A DNA stretch of 64,000 nt from Silene conica (Eukaryota; Streptophyta; Magnoliopsida; Caryophyllales; Caryophyllaceae). How positions within the stretch are numbered: position 1 is the first letter of the stretch; the number at the start of each line of letters is the position of its first letter. Position numbers and translations under genes: made by a program. The DNA is taken from the NCBI GenBank assembly GCA_029255685.2, contig CM055316.2, forward strand, positions 71,439,237-71,503,236, in the 5' to 3' direction. Under the pieces are notes generated by a model that saw only the letters and a list, made by a program, of their open reading frames with translations, did no database searches and was not told where the DNA came from. Below, in pieces: positions 23,732 to 35,800 of this stretch.

Positions 23732-23759
23732 CTAGTTTTAATGCCCGTGCGCTACACGG
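23732..23759 (-). mobile_element. Helitron-like 3' terminus (minus strand)
   Basis: On the minus strand a hairpin CCGTGTAGCGCACGG is followed by GCATTAAAA and CTAG, then a host T. The body would extend to the right. The 5' end was not located, and the MULE-like element at 24091 may lie inside it. Confidence 0.5.
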
Positions 23760-24090
23760 ATACTTCAATAATGAATAATGTATGATAAATTTCATGATAT
23801 AATGGAATATACATAGTTCATGTCTATGATTTTATATTGCTGCACGACCATTAAATAATTCCCGTTAACATAATATTGACATGAGAATAAATAAGTATTT
23901 GATTAATAAATATTTTTTTTGTTAGGAAAATAAAGTCAAAATAAAAATTATACATATGATACTCCAAATACCATTGTTTTAAAATTTGTTCATGTTATCT
24001 ATTTGTTGCTTGTTTTCCAATTGGTCAAGAAAAACAATAACCACTGCGTATAATCAACTCAACGATGCAACAAATCCCTTTACTTGTAAC

Positions 24091-24857
24091 GGAGTTACTT
24101 TTTCACATACGGATTTTAATCTTTCACATACATTTTTTCATTAATTTTCCATATAATACCCTTCTTCTAAACCTAGATTGCCTTTTTTTTCTCTCCGAAA
24201 ATCGAATCTAGTTCTTTTAAAAACTTGAATAATGGATTATAACTCTCCCATTAATGAACTAATATTTGTTGTTTTATTAAATTATAGGGTTTCTCAATCA
24301 ATAAAATTTATTGTTCACTTTTCATCGATTGTTATCAAAGACGTGGTGGTTTGACCGTGAATGGTTTTTCTGAGTGGTGGGCGATTCTTGTAAGTTAGGC
24401 GGGAATTTTGTGATCACAATTGGGATACAATGGATTCAATCGACGGAAAACCATAGCAATATCCTCTTAGATGGAATATATCAAATTGCATAGAAAAAGC
24501 TGTGAAAAAGCTGTGTTGGTTTGCACATGGTGATATGCTGCTAATTGTAAACTTTTGCTAATTATGTTTATGTCGAGTAATAATGTCAATTGAGTCAAAA
24601 GTAGTTTTCGGAATATTTTCTGTTGCAACAATAAAATTAATTGATCCGCCGACGAAGGGAAGCGTGGCCGACTTGCAACTGTACTGACCGGAGTAAGGGG
24701 GTGTGAACGAAGGTGATGCCGGTGTGAGGAGAGATGGGAGAAGGGAGAAGAAAAAACAATCAGGTGACTATGGAAGTGAAATGGAAAAAATGACAAGGGT
24801 AAAAGTGTAAAAAACGTATGTGAAAGAGTAAATTTCGTATGTGAAAAAGTACGACCC
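24091..24857. mobile_element. MULE-like element, about 770 bp
   Basis: Both ends carry inverted repeats of about 60 bases. The left has ACTTTTTCACATACGGATTT and CTTTCACATAC; the right has their complements GTATGTGAAAG and CGTATGTGAAAAAGT. Flanking 9-mers ACTTGTAAC and ATTTGTAAT match at seven of nine positions, consistent with an old Mutator-type 9-bp duplication. The interior includes a G-rich stretch (about 24340-24740) less like neighbouring DNA, possibly a captured gene fragment. The 130-codon minus frame here is low-complexity (Ser, His, Phe, Leu) and is not called as a gene. Confidence 0.55.
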
Positions 24858-25549
24858 ATTTGTAATTATTAACCATAGTTTAACCTTTATTGGATAAAAT
24901 GATAGTTACGTAAAAACATTCACAAGTAAATACATGTTATATCGAATTATGATAAACTCTCCAATGAAATTATCTATTTTACCCTTTTTTAATGATATCA
25001 GTACAATAGTGAGATTTATGCTCACCAAGCTCACAATGGTTTCATTATCCCCGCTCAATTTTTGCGCACAATATCAATTCAACCCACCGCAATCTTGCCC
25101 TCATCTTCTCATTTGAAACAAAATCTTGCTCACATACGGCCTATTTTTCTTCCCTATTTATGAATGATCTAAAACAACCTTCTTTAAGATCCATCCCTGT
25201 CTCCAAAACTTATGTCAAATTTATCCAACCAAGTGAAATATAAAGCATTGTCTCTTGAAAAATTTGTCATCCAATGGAAACTAACCCTTACCATCGACAA
25301 AGTTTTTAAGATTAAGATTTTACTTTGTATCAATGAAGTCAAAATTAAGATTAATTTATCCATAATTTCTTTAAAGGATTATTATTATTGTTCATAGTAC
25401 TTATTTGTTATGTGAATGATATTTTGTTGATAACATAACCTTATTTTTAATCATTGTCCTTGTTAAACTTATCACCCTCCACAGACGCACCCTATTTCCA
25501 CCCCACTAAATTTACCGCAAAATAACACATTGCAGATCATCGTGATTAG
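24858..25549. other. AT-rich DNA, no gene seen
   Basis: Short open frames only (24934-25116, 25212-25397), without recognisable domains. Nothing supported. Confidence 0.4.
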
Positions 25550-27011
25550 TGATAGGTTCGGTCCTACACCTATACACAAATAATTTCCCTAAACACAAAT
25601 AAATGTAGCAATAGGAGTCGAACACTGGGATACTCGCTTACGATTAGAAATTGCTATGGAATAATCTCTGTCTTTAGTTGATTTCGATTAAAGTTGTTTG
25701 TTTGTTTGGTTGTCACTATAATATTAAAAAGATAGTCTAGGGAGTTCGGGTCGCGCATGCAAATATAAAAACGTATAAAAGATTAACTCGGAAACTAGTA
25801 AATATTATTTAATTGTTTTAGGTTTATTAGAGATACGAAACTTAGGATGTCGGTATCAACCTTAGGTCGGGTCCTAGAGTCACTCACGTTAAAAACTAGG
25901 CCGACCTACTAATCATGTTTGGTCTATTTGATTCCTAGTTTCTCGACATGTGGATCGAATTACAAGATTTAATCTAAGATTTTGTACATAAACCAAAGAT
26001 TAATTATTAAGTATAAACATGTTAAATAACAATATAAACAATATTACTAGTAACTTTATTTATCAAATACATAATTATATTTTGCATGACTTCCCTTTAT
26101 TCCCTAGACTAAGGTGGTTTAGCTACTCATACTAAAATGTGAATTAATAATAATATAAGTGACGAACAGTCGAACATGATTAAATAAATAAAAGTTGATT
26201 GATTAAACATAAATATATAAACTAATATTGTAAAAACCTATGTGATGCAAATAAAATACTAAGAAGAATATAAAAAAGAAATACAATTCCGTAAAGGAAA
26301 TGAACTTGGAAATGTAGAATGAAAGTAACTAAAAGATTATATTGAAACTAATTGTATGAAATGTAAACAATTGAGAATTTGAGAGAGTGTTTGTAAACTA
26401 AGCTAAAACAAAACAAAATGCTGAAAAAGACAGAATTAAGATGATATGTGATCCTCTAAAAGCCCTAGCAATCTAGTATGGCCCCCTATTTATAGTAAAA
26501 TAAGATAGAAACGGAAATAATCTTCAGAGGCACAACACCGATCGGGGTCGCCATCCCCGATCGGGGACGCATCATTCCCTGTATTTGCACTTCAATTCCC
26601 ATATTCAATGCTCAAGTATCCTATGTTAGTCATAATGTTGTGCTTTAATCACCCGGTTAAAGACCTTCATAAACAACCCTAAGCATCCAAATTGAGATAT
26701 TTTTATGTTGATTTGTGGACTTTGCATTTTGGGCTTGGTTTGAGAACTATTTTGCACTTGATCATTTTTTCACTTCTTCATGCTTGGCCTTTAAGTTTCA
26801 TCCTACATCTTTAGCTCAACTCTTTAGCTATCTTTGCAAAGTAGTAAGAAAAAACCTTGAAAACTTAGATTCTCTATAAAATAGAGAAATACTTGCAAAA
26901 CAACTAAAAAGTAACATTAGTTCGGAAAAAAAATCACTAATTAAAGTGACAAATTATAATATAAAATGAGCTAAATAAGGGGTCAAAAGTATGTAAAATG
27001 AACACTTGTCA
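25550..27011 (-). mobile_element. LTR of an Athila/Tat-like gypsy element
   Basis: On the minus strand it starts TGACAAGTGTTCATTTTAC, right after GCTTGGGGGAGTT, and ends ACCTATCA. GGGACGAGCAAGGGTATAGC followed by TTGGGGGAGTT is the familiar polypurine-tract region of Athila/Tat-type gypsy elements. It contains the GC-rich palindrome CCCCGATCGGGG near 26565. The family assignment is from memory of motif style. The second LTR is not seen, so this may be a truncated 3' end. Confidence 0.55.
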
Positions 27012-27400
27012 AACTCCCCCAAGCTATACCCTTGCTCGTCCCTAAGTAAGAAACCACATCCCTTGAATTGCAAAATATAAACAAGCTAAGCATAATGATC
27101 TCAAAACCCGAAACAACATGGGAAATAGGATAACACAAACATGGATGAGATTTACACGACGGTGTAGCATGGATTATTTGAATGAACTTTTCAACTCTTG
27201 CATGATCTTTTGACTTTCGGACTCTTACGGTTCACTCACACTCTAATATAGTATGTAATAAGGACATTTTTGTAAGAAACCACTCAATTATCCTCAACTT
27301 ATAAGAATGTACCCGCAATCTAATATGGTAAACAATTCAAAACTATAAGTCTAAACAATCATATACAAGCATGAATAAGAAGTCAAATGGGTAAAACCGT
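27012..27400 (-). mobile_element. Internal 3' part of the same LTR element
   Basis: The sequence next to the polypurine tract has no coding frame. It resembles the non-coding stretch that follows pol in large plant gypsy elements. It ends where AACGGTT-type repeats begin. Confidence 0.4.
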
Positions 27401-27779
27401 TGCTATAAAATAAAGCGGACCTTGTCAAAGGGTCTGTTGTTATTAGTTACAGCAATGGTTAAAATTTTAGAGTAACTACCGATGTTGTAACATATGACAA
27501 CGGTTAAAACTCGTCGTTGCTAAGCTACACCATTGTTAAAAAAGTACCCTAAGTGTAAAAAAAATTTTTGGGGGAAACTTATAACTACAGTTTCTTTACA
27601 AAAAAAACCATTGTTAATAATCTTAGTCATTTACGCGCCAGTTTAATTTCTAGGATAGAAGATTTTAACAACGGTTTGTGTATAAAACCAATTGTTAATG
27701 GAATCAATAATGACAACAGTCCTTTTTCTTATAACCGTTGTTATTATTTTCTTTCTTTTTTAAAAAAAAATGAATTATG

Positions 27780-28060
27780 TTATATTAACAGCAGTAATAT
27801 TACAGCAGCAAAATATTACCGCAACAATAATAACAATAACAACAACAGTAGTAACAAAATAAACGAATAAACAATAACAACAACAATATTACAGCAACAA
27901 TAGTAACAATAACAACAACAACAATAGTAACAAAATTAACCAAGAAACAAACCCAACGTCAATATTAAATTCACGAAGAACAACAATAATATTCTTAATA
28001 CATAACAACAATAATATTGTTAATACATAATAAACCATGAGAGGCCATGAGGGAAGTAGG
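27780..28060. repeat. AAC/AAT-rich microsatellite
   Basis: Irregular runs of AACAAC, AATAAC and AGTAAC units. The 100-codon frame at 27568-27870 ends in poly-Asn because of this repeat and is not a gene. Confidence 0.75.
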
Positions 28061-28149
28061 GAACAACAACAACAATATATATATATATTACATTAAAAAA
28101 TGAAATAACAACAAATAAAACTGGACACTTCCGCAAACCATGAGAGACA

Positions 28150-28660
28150 ACTCAGGCAGCTCCGCACTTCAGTGAGTAAGAGCATAAAGTGCAGCCACGA
28201 CACTGTCAAAAGGGTTTTAAATTTATGCATCAGCAACGACCTGAGCATTACGACGCAGGTTTGCAGAAATCTACTCTACATAATTAACTGGGCCGCGAAG
28301 GTGACGGTTGTCACGGCGCGTTGCAACCCACAGATAGGGCTCATCACCTATATTATTATACCTTCTTGCAAGCCAATCAGCCCTGTCATGGTTCCTCAGT
28401 TCAAACATTCTCTACAACTTAAACGCACATTTACAATCTTTAGCACTCATTCCAAACTCAACCAAACCTACTCCCTAGAAATCTCCACTTGCTGACCACA
28501 AAGACTTGACTTTAGATACCCTGTAACCCAGGGTGCGAAGCCTATCCCTGGCAACCGAAAAACTCTTAGCAACGTAACGGCCCCCCTCGAAATGGCTAGG
28601 CATTTTGCTCATCGCACAGCAGTAGGGATCGACATACTCCACAGTTCAGCTTGTCGACAT
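28150..28660 (-). pseudogene. Stop-riddled coding remnant of unknown origin
   Basis: On the minus strand one frame keeps protein-like composition over about 170 codons despite several stops. It contains MSKMPSHFEGGRYVAKSFSV, RDRLRTLGYRVSKVKSLWSA, MFELRNHDRADWLARRY and DEPYLWVATRRDNRHLRGP. Most stops look like single-base changes. I do not recognise the family. Base composition is GC-richer than the flanks, which argues for a former gene or captured fragment inside a transposon rather than chance. Confidence 0.5.
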
Positions 28661-28880
28661 TCTGATTTATAGTAGAAAAAAAAGAATTTTAGGTGGTAAT
28701 TAGGGTTTGATAAAGTAGCTTAGGGCAGGGATGGTTTTGACTGAATTCTCTTGAGATAAATATTTATAGTAGAATTTTTTTTACTTTTTCACACAAGAAA
28801 TAAGAAACAAACTCTAAAAAACCGATTGGCAATAACTGTTCTTGTCATTTACGATAACTTTTGTTCACAACAAGCTTCAA

Positions 28881-29709
28881 CATCATTTCCAACAATACAA
28901 AATAAATAAAAGAGAATCATATCTTTTGTTGACCAGTTACCAGTAGAACTTTATACGAAATGAATCTGACACCAAAATGCATGAAAATGACACCACCATT
29001 GTTCATAGTAAATGCTTTTTCAAAATTAGCAAAATTAACAAAATTCAACAACTTTATACGCAATGGAGATAATAGAGACGAATACCTGATTACCTGGTAT
29101 AAATGGCAAAGGAGATAATAATTGAGTGACTGCGACGGATGTCGCGGAATAAAATGGTATAAATGGTTAGAAAAAACATGATCTTAGTCAGATCGAAGTT
29201 GTAGTTTGCAAGATCCTTATTGAGGACGAAAGCTTATACGGAGTATTAAAGTGGTCATTTTATAACTTGACGTTTAACAGTACTAGTAATTCATAAGACA
29301 ATATATTACAAATGGTCCGTCGCACGCGCAGTAAATTTGTTAATATCTATGAGAATTTGATAAACTAGAAAACTTTTTTTGGCTAATATTTTTGGTTGCT
29401 TTTCATTGGAGGAATGACACATTGACACTACTACCATATCCGGTGTCTACCTACGTAAATTTTGGTAAACTAACGATGATACTACGTCATTTATCTACGT
29501 ATAAATAATCGACGCATGCATATTTGCTGTTACGGACTACGATTAATTAATTAATTAATTAATTAAATTATTAATTATTAATTTCTCCATTAATTTGTAG
29601 ATCTCTTACCTTTCTTCCTGCTTCTCTCCACCTACTTTTCCCCCAAATCAATTCACAATTTCCACCTCAATCCCCAACTTTCACGAACCCTAAAATCAAT
29701 TTTTGAATA
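28881..29709 (+). promoter_or_regulatory. Upstream region and 5' untranslated region of SAR1
   Basis: About 0.8 kb before the SAR1 ATG. It includes a TTAA-type simple repeat (29546-29580) and, from about 29600, a pyrimidine-rich stretch (CTTTCTTCCTGCTTCTCTCC) typical of a plant 5' untranslated region. No TATA box was assigned with confidence. Confidence 0.4.
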
Positions 29710-31696
29710 ATGTTTCTGCTAGATTGGTTTTACGGAGTTCTTGCGTCGCTCGGATTATGGCAGAAAGAAGCTAAGATTTTGTTTCTCGGCCTCGATAATG
29801 CCGGCAAAACTACCCTCCTTCATATGTTGAAAGACGAGGTTCGTCATCGTCTTCTACTTAGGGTTTTGAAATATCATTGCTAATCTTTGTCGATTGATTG
29901 ATTGGTTTTGATTTCCCTATTTATTGATTGATTAATTTGAGAGTTAGGGTTTCATAATTCACTTATTACCTCATGTTGATTGATTGATTGATTGTGATTT
30001 TGTTGTTATTATTGAGTTTTTGACGATTCGATCAATTGGTTGATTTGAGAATTGAGGTTTCAGAATTCACTGACTCTAATTTGTGCTTTGTGATTGTCAC
30101 TGATTGATCGATCGATTGATTAGCGAATTTATTGTTGATTTGCTCAGTTGATTAATTTGAGGGATGTGTGTTTGTTTGTGGTTTTAGAGATTAGTTCAAC
30201 ATCAGCCGACACAGCATCCAACGTCGGAGGAGCTGAGCATAGGGATGATCAAGTTCAAGGCTTTTGATTTGGGTGGTCATCAGATTGCTCGTCGTGTTTG
30301 GAAAGATTATTATGCCAAGGTTTCTCATCACTACTCTTATAATAATTTGAAATTTCGGTTTTGATTTGTAACTTAGATGCTTAAGTAGTGTAGAGTCGTC
30401 GTAATTGTATGCTGGTGTGTTGGTTTTTGTTTGAATCTCCCCTAAGATTTGCACTTTTTTGGTTTGTAAGATGGCACTGATTTTGATCAGTCTTTGGTTC
30501 ATGGATTGAGTCGAGGTTGGTTGCATACGCGACGTTACTGCATGCTCAATGTGAATGATAAGGGGCGTGCAGTTTCCGTGGATGCTAGTTTGTTTGTGGG
30601 GAGAAAGGAAACAATTGTGTAGGTTCCACATTTTTACGGGTTGTGGTATCCCCTTCGCGTTCTTATACAATGTCAGTCGCACATTTCAAGACACTCATTA
30701 GTCTTCATCACCTCGCAAAATATTTGATTAACTATTATAAAGTGCATGTTCTTATGAAAGTATTTTATAGATATGGATATTGTTAACTGAAGTTTTTTAA
30801 CCTCGAACATTAAAAACCTCATCTGAAAGTACAGAGGGAGTGTTAATTGTGAGGCTCTTGAGAAATGCCTCTTTTGTTTTGGGTGTGTATGGAAAGAGTG
30901 GGTTGCTGTGGATGAGCAGTAGAGCTTATGATCTGTTAACTTAATGCTGTAGTTACGATTGAATGGTCATTAATGCAATCATCCCACATATCCTGCCCCT
31001 ACAACGAGTTTGAAGGGCTGTGGCATGGTCGCAATGCGGATATTATTGTTGATATGCCGAGTTTTTGATACGCTTTAGAAAAGTTTACACGTCCCTGCTA
31101 TGGCCTTTTTCTTGAAGTACTTTCATTGATTTTATGTTTTGTAGTTAGTCTCCTCTTGGACAGTTTCACACAATGAAAATTGTGAGACATGCCACTAATA
31201 GGGGTGAATTAATGTATTAATGGATAGTTCAGTGTATAAATGGATTGTAGTCTCGCAAAAAGTATTATGAGACCGTCTTGTTTGAGTCTATCTTGTGTGT
31301 AATCGCAATAGAAATTAAATTTCTTTGGCATCTCTGGTAACTTAATCTCTTATCTTGATCTCTATTCTCTTGAAGGTCGACGCTGTTGTCTACTTAGTGG
31401 ATGCCTTTGACAAGGAGAGATTTGCTGAATCGAAAAAGGAGCTAGATGCCCTACTTTCAGATGAAGCTTTGGCCAATGTTCCGTTTCTTATACTCGGGAA
31501 CAAGATTGACATTCCTTATGCGGCATCAGAGGAGGAATTATGCTATCATCTTGGGCTTTCCAGCTGCACTACTGGCAAGGGGAAGGTGAATCTGACGGAT
31601 TCCAATGTTCGTCCGCTTGAGATATTCATGTGCAGTATCGTCCGAAAAATGGGATACGGTGAGGGATTCAAGTGGGTTTCTCAATACATCAACTGA
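29710..31696 (+). CDS. SAR1: SAR1-type small GTPase (COPII coat assembly), 3 exons
   Basis: Exons 29710-29838, 30188-30319 and 31376-31696 join in phase with GT-AG introns to 193 codons, the usual SAR1 length. SAR1 is the ARF-family GTPase that starts COPII vesicle budding at endoplasmic reticulum exit sites. Visible motifs: amphipathic N-terminus [17 protein letters not shown], with no N-terminal Gly for myristoylation, as in SAR1; P-loop GLDNAGKT (residues 27-34); switch I region with PTSEELSIG (54-62); DLGGHQ (70-75); NKID (129-132); CSIV near the C-terminus for guanine contact. No stop or frameshift is present. The first intron is 349 bp and the second 1,056 bp. The gene converges on CAMTA, whose coding sequence ends 1.2 kb away. 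The minus frame at 30191-30682 is a shadow over exon 2 and intron 2. Confidence 0.97.
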
Positions 31697-32892
31697 GATG
31701 AGACTAAATTTCGCAACCATAAAAACATTTGTACACTTTTCTCCTTGGGGTTGTCCATTGACTTCCATGCTTCCTTGTTATGTTTTTACTGATAGAATCG
31801 AGAATTTTGATTCTTTAATTTTTGTTGTGAGATTATAATATTTTGTTGTCAGGTTGATTACAATGTAACTCTTGAGGATTGGATTTTGTTCTACTATGAT
31901 GGCACTTCTATATATCCATCTGCTTTATTGAAAATGCGGTTTTTTAGTTGTAATTGCGATTCTTGTTAAAAATATCAGGACCGAATAAGGATTGGGCCTT
32001 TGCTGTTAGCTTACAGATTTTCTAAACAATTTGTGCAATAAGTTGGTCCTATCCGCCTTTGAAGTAGAGCACTACGCAGTTATGGCTCCAGGTTGGAGAA
32101 AAAAAAAAAAAAAGTTAACGCAAAGAACAACAATATACAGAACCCCCTTTATTCCATCGGGTCTGGGCTGAGACCAAAGAGCTTATAGTGTGTGTTAGCC
32201 CCTGCGCTCCACCATTGGCACCACAGAATTTTCTGTCCTTTTGTTCTTACATCAGGCTCCATGAGACCTGTCTTGTTAGTAGTTACCGATATCCTTTTTA
32301 CGCAGTCTCGTCTTTGTAACTATAGAACCAATCCAGTTAGGTGCTCGGAAAGTCGGAAGTACTAATTCAGGATCCATTGCCAATAAGAACTACAACTATT
32401 GTTTTTGTTTGAAACATCTGGGGATCACTGGTTAAAACTTAAAAATAGGGCTATTTAATACAAATGTGCACAGTTTAAGCTAATTTATACAACAAAATAC
32501 AGCTCTAGGAAGTTCTATTTAATTTTTAGACTCAACAGTTACCAACTACATGCATAATTGCATACACTTTCAAGCTACATGATTCCGCTAGGCGTGTACA
32601 ACCTGCAGTTTTATATAAATGTTCTCCTTGGTAGCCTAAGAAAAAGAAATGAGAAGATCTACAGTTTGGGAACATGAGGGCGGTGCGCTTGAGAGCATTC
32701 CTTGAGAATAATAACATCCCACTGGTTACAGCCTACAGGAGCCCTACATTTATAAATATGCATTTACAGTACATGTACTATGCAGTTGAGGAGCTTCTCC
32801 TTGATTAGTAGAAAAGTTCCGAGTGCAACACATAGCATCTGGCTTAACTACCCATCAACAACAGGTGAGCAGCATTTCAGCTTGGAGCATCA
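31697..32892. other. Shared 3' flank of SAR1 and CAMTA
   Basis: Contains the SAR1 3' untranslated region (likely to about 31970) and, further right, that of CAMTA on the other strand. An A17-like run at 32098-32114 is present. No additional gene is supported. Confidence 0.45.
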
Positions 32893-35800
32893 TCACATAT
32901 GACTCAAGTAGGCATATGGATTGATTGATTCATCGTATTCATGCTGCAGAAGAACAAAGTGTTATCGGAAGTGTTCAAGATGTTCAGATCTCTATGTCTA
33001 TGAATAAACATTCTAAGCGTAAACATCCTTTTGTATGTTATTGCAGGCATTATAGTTTGTGATCTAACACCTCATCAACTTGCATTTGTATCCGTCTTAC
33101 TATTTTCCTTCATTTTTTGTGTAAAACCATAAGTTTATTCATGGACGGAGGAGTATATTAACAATAAAAATGAACAATTGGGTAAAAAAAATTCAGGTGT
33201 AAACTCACCTGGGCTTGGGCATGTGCTAATTTCATCCTTCTATACTCTTGTTGTGCTTGTCGTGAACGGAACATTGCCTGTACTCTCACAACAGCTTTTT
33301 CAACACGCACTTCTGCTTGTTGTCTACTGGCTCGATAGAAATCTTCTTCCGTATCGCTTTCTGGACTATGTTCCTGAATGGGCTCTTGAATTTCTACCTT
33401 GAGACCTCGGAAACCTTTTCTCTTTAACCGCCAGCGTAGTATTGCTTTCTCAAGCACTCCAACTGACCAACATATCTTTCGGTATTGCCTCCGCACTTGG
33501 AAGCCCCTAAATACCGACTGAATAGAGGAGAAATAGATCAGTAATGTTTACTCATGTTCATAGTTTTGTTAAGTAGCTATGTCAAAAGCTGTTCAATGTG
33601 TATAATTATTCCATGATTGATTATGGAAAATCAAGTTTTGTGGTCACCATCTATGTTACTCCGACTCTTCTAACTTCCTCACGTACCCGTGTCCGACACT
33701 CACACTCGGACATGAGTATGACCCTTGGACACCTCATTATAGACCAAAATATGCATATTTTTCAAAAAAATAGCCGAGTCCGACACTTGGACACGCACCC
33801 ATGTCGAATACTTCTACACGAGTCTGTGTAACATAGGTCACCATGAAGAACATCCCGCGTTGAGCCTTAATATTTTCATCAGCATAAACCACTGTAAATT
33901 GATTCCTATCATCTAAGGGGTTGCTTGGATTGGGTCACAACTGCCAAAAATTAGAGAGGTAATGGAGGATAATGAATACGAAAGTAAGAGGTAGTGGCAG
34001 AGATGGATCAAGGGAAGATAAGAAGATAGACTAATGTATAACCCTCGTTTGAGGGTAATAATTCCGACACCATTCCTTCATCCTCCCTTCACTGCTAATT
34101 CCTTCACCACCATATCATTTTTCTTCTTTTCTCTGTTTTGAGCTACACTACCCAACGAATACCCCAATGGCCCAATCCAAGAGATCCCTAAGTAATGGTT
34201 GTTCAATAATGGTTGGGTCTACTCAGACAATAAACGATATGTACAGAAAAGCAGGTCAGTTCGTTTAAGTATAGAAATTTAAAACCTCTCATTTGTCACT
34301 CACCGCGCATGGCAGATTAGTAACTAATGAATATAGCAAATCAAATGCACAATTAATAGCATCCCCAAACCACCATACTATGTCAATGAAGCCATAGCTC
34401 AATATTAACATTTCTCCCCACATAAGAGCACGTGAATGGAAATGTAGCCATACCTGAATTTTTATAGCTTGTCTTCGCATGTTAAGGAATTCTCTCCTCA
34501 GCTTCCATGCCCTAAATCTATGTTGTATATGAGCTGCAGCAGCCATCTTCTTACGAGTATCAAAGTTTCGAAAAGCGTGCTGAATCTTCATTGCAGCCAC
34601 AATATAGCGTGCTTGTGCCTCAGAATTATCAACCTGAGCATCGTTAGTCCTTTGCTTCAGTGATCGCTCCCTGAAAGCCACATGTATGCGTGCTGCAGCA
34701 TCAGCAGCTGTGCGATAAGCCGTCAGTGTGTCCTTGAGGTAGATCTCCTCCTCACTGATGTTGCCAGGTCTAATAATCTCAGTCAAAGTTCCGAGGGACC
34801 CACCAACATTTCCTGCATTCTTCATATCTTCGAATTGCTGGACTAAGGCCTTTTCTGACAAATAAGCAGATAAACCCTCAAAACCCTGCTTGTGGGCTGT
34901 ATCAGCTGGAGTGCATCCACCAGGGTTTTCAGGAGTAGGATCTGAAACCAAGTTTGGCTTTGCTCCAGCAGATAGAAGAGCAGCCACCATTTTCTCCCTG
35001 AGTAAATTACACATTGAAATTAGCATATAATGGTATGATTGAATGACCAGATGCTGTACTGGCCAATAAAACATGGTCTAAAATCTATGCCCGAATCGGA
35101 ACCGAGATATCACAATTTTAAAAGCTATGGCGAGTTCATTTGATGCGGTATTAGCCACATCCATAGTGCAATGACCGAGACCGGGTCGTGACATGTGATT
35201 CTGAGATTAACTCAAGCAGGAATTTAAATAATTTAATACTAATACCATGACTCCATTGATTAATTATGTTTATACAAAAAAAGACTGACTGACAGTCGCA
35301 AACCAATTGCCTCAGTAAACTTATTTGAAGACAAAAATAAAAGTCAATGAACCAAGTCATGAGATCTAATTATTTTCTCTTTGCCAAATTTGATTTCTTT
35401 ATGTTCTTGTAACTTCATCAAGACAGCTTAAGTCCCTAACAGCATGTTAAAAGCCGACATTACTTTTAAATGGTTGCATGAACTTAAAGAAGTTTGACCT
35501 TCAGAAACCGAACTAGTATTTTGATATTTCACTGTCTAAAAGGGTGACAAACTGACAAACATCATTTCCCGAATAGCATACCAGCATGCTAAAGTAAAAA
35601 ATTAGAGCCAAGAAAGCCAAGAAAAAAAGACCTGCAGGAATTGGAGTTGCAATGTACAGATTTTTACTTGATATTGTTTTGTGCAATGTCTAAGGGAGAA
35701 GGTTTAGCAATATTTGTCATACTCAAGTACCAGACAACAATTAGATGATGATGACACTTGCAGAATGCAAGGAAGATGCACGAGTTCATCAAGAATGATA

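Larger units (their letters stand above)
27400..28880. mobile_element. Degenerate CACTA-like element with AACGGTT repeats (tentative)
   Basis: Words such as CAACGGTTAAAAC, ACCATTGTTAA, CAATTGTTAATGG and AACCGTTGTTATT occur in both orientations at 27400-27745, with related words near 28820-28870, like the subterminal repeats of CACTA families. An AAC-rich microsatellite (27780-28060) follows, as in CACTA-1 and CACTA-2. No clean CACTA terminus or target duplication was found. Confidence 0.35.

Noticed and set aside
24467..24859. 130-codon minus frame rich in His, Ser, Phe and Leu
   Set aside because: Low complexity, lies within the inverted-repeat end of a MULE-like element, no recognisable domain.
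30191..30682. 163-codon minus frame over SAR1 exon 2
   Set aside because: Antisense shadow of a conserved exon and intron; no domain.
33650..33840. GTGTCCGACAC-rich inverted words in CAMTA intron 11
   Set aside because: They look like a dispersed repeat, but I could not define termini or a target duplication, so no element is called.
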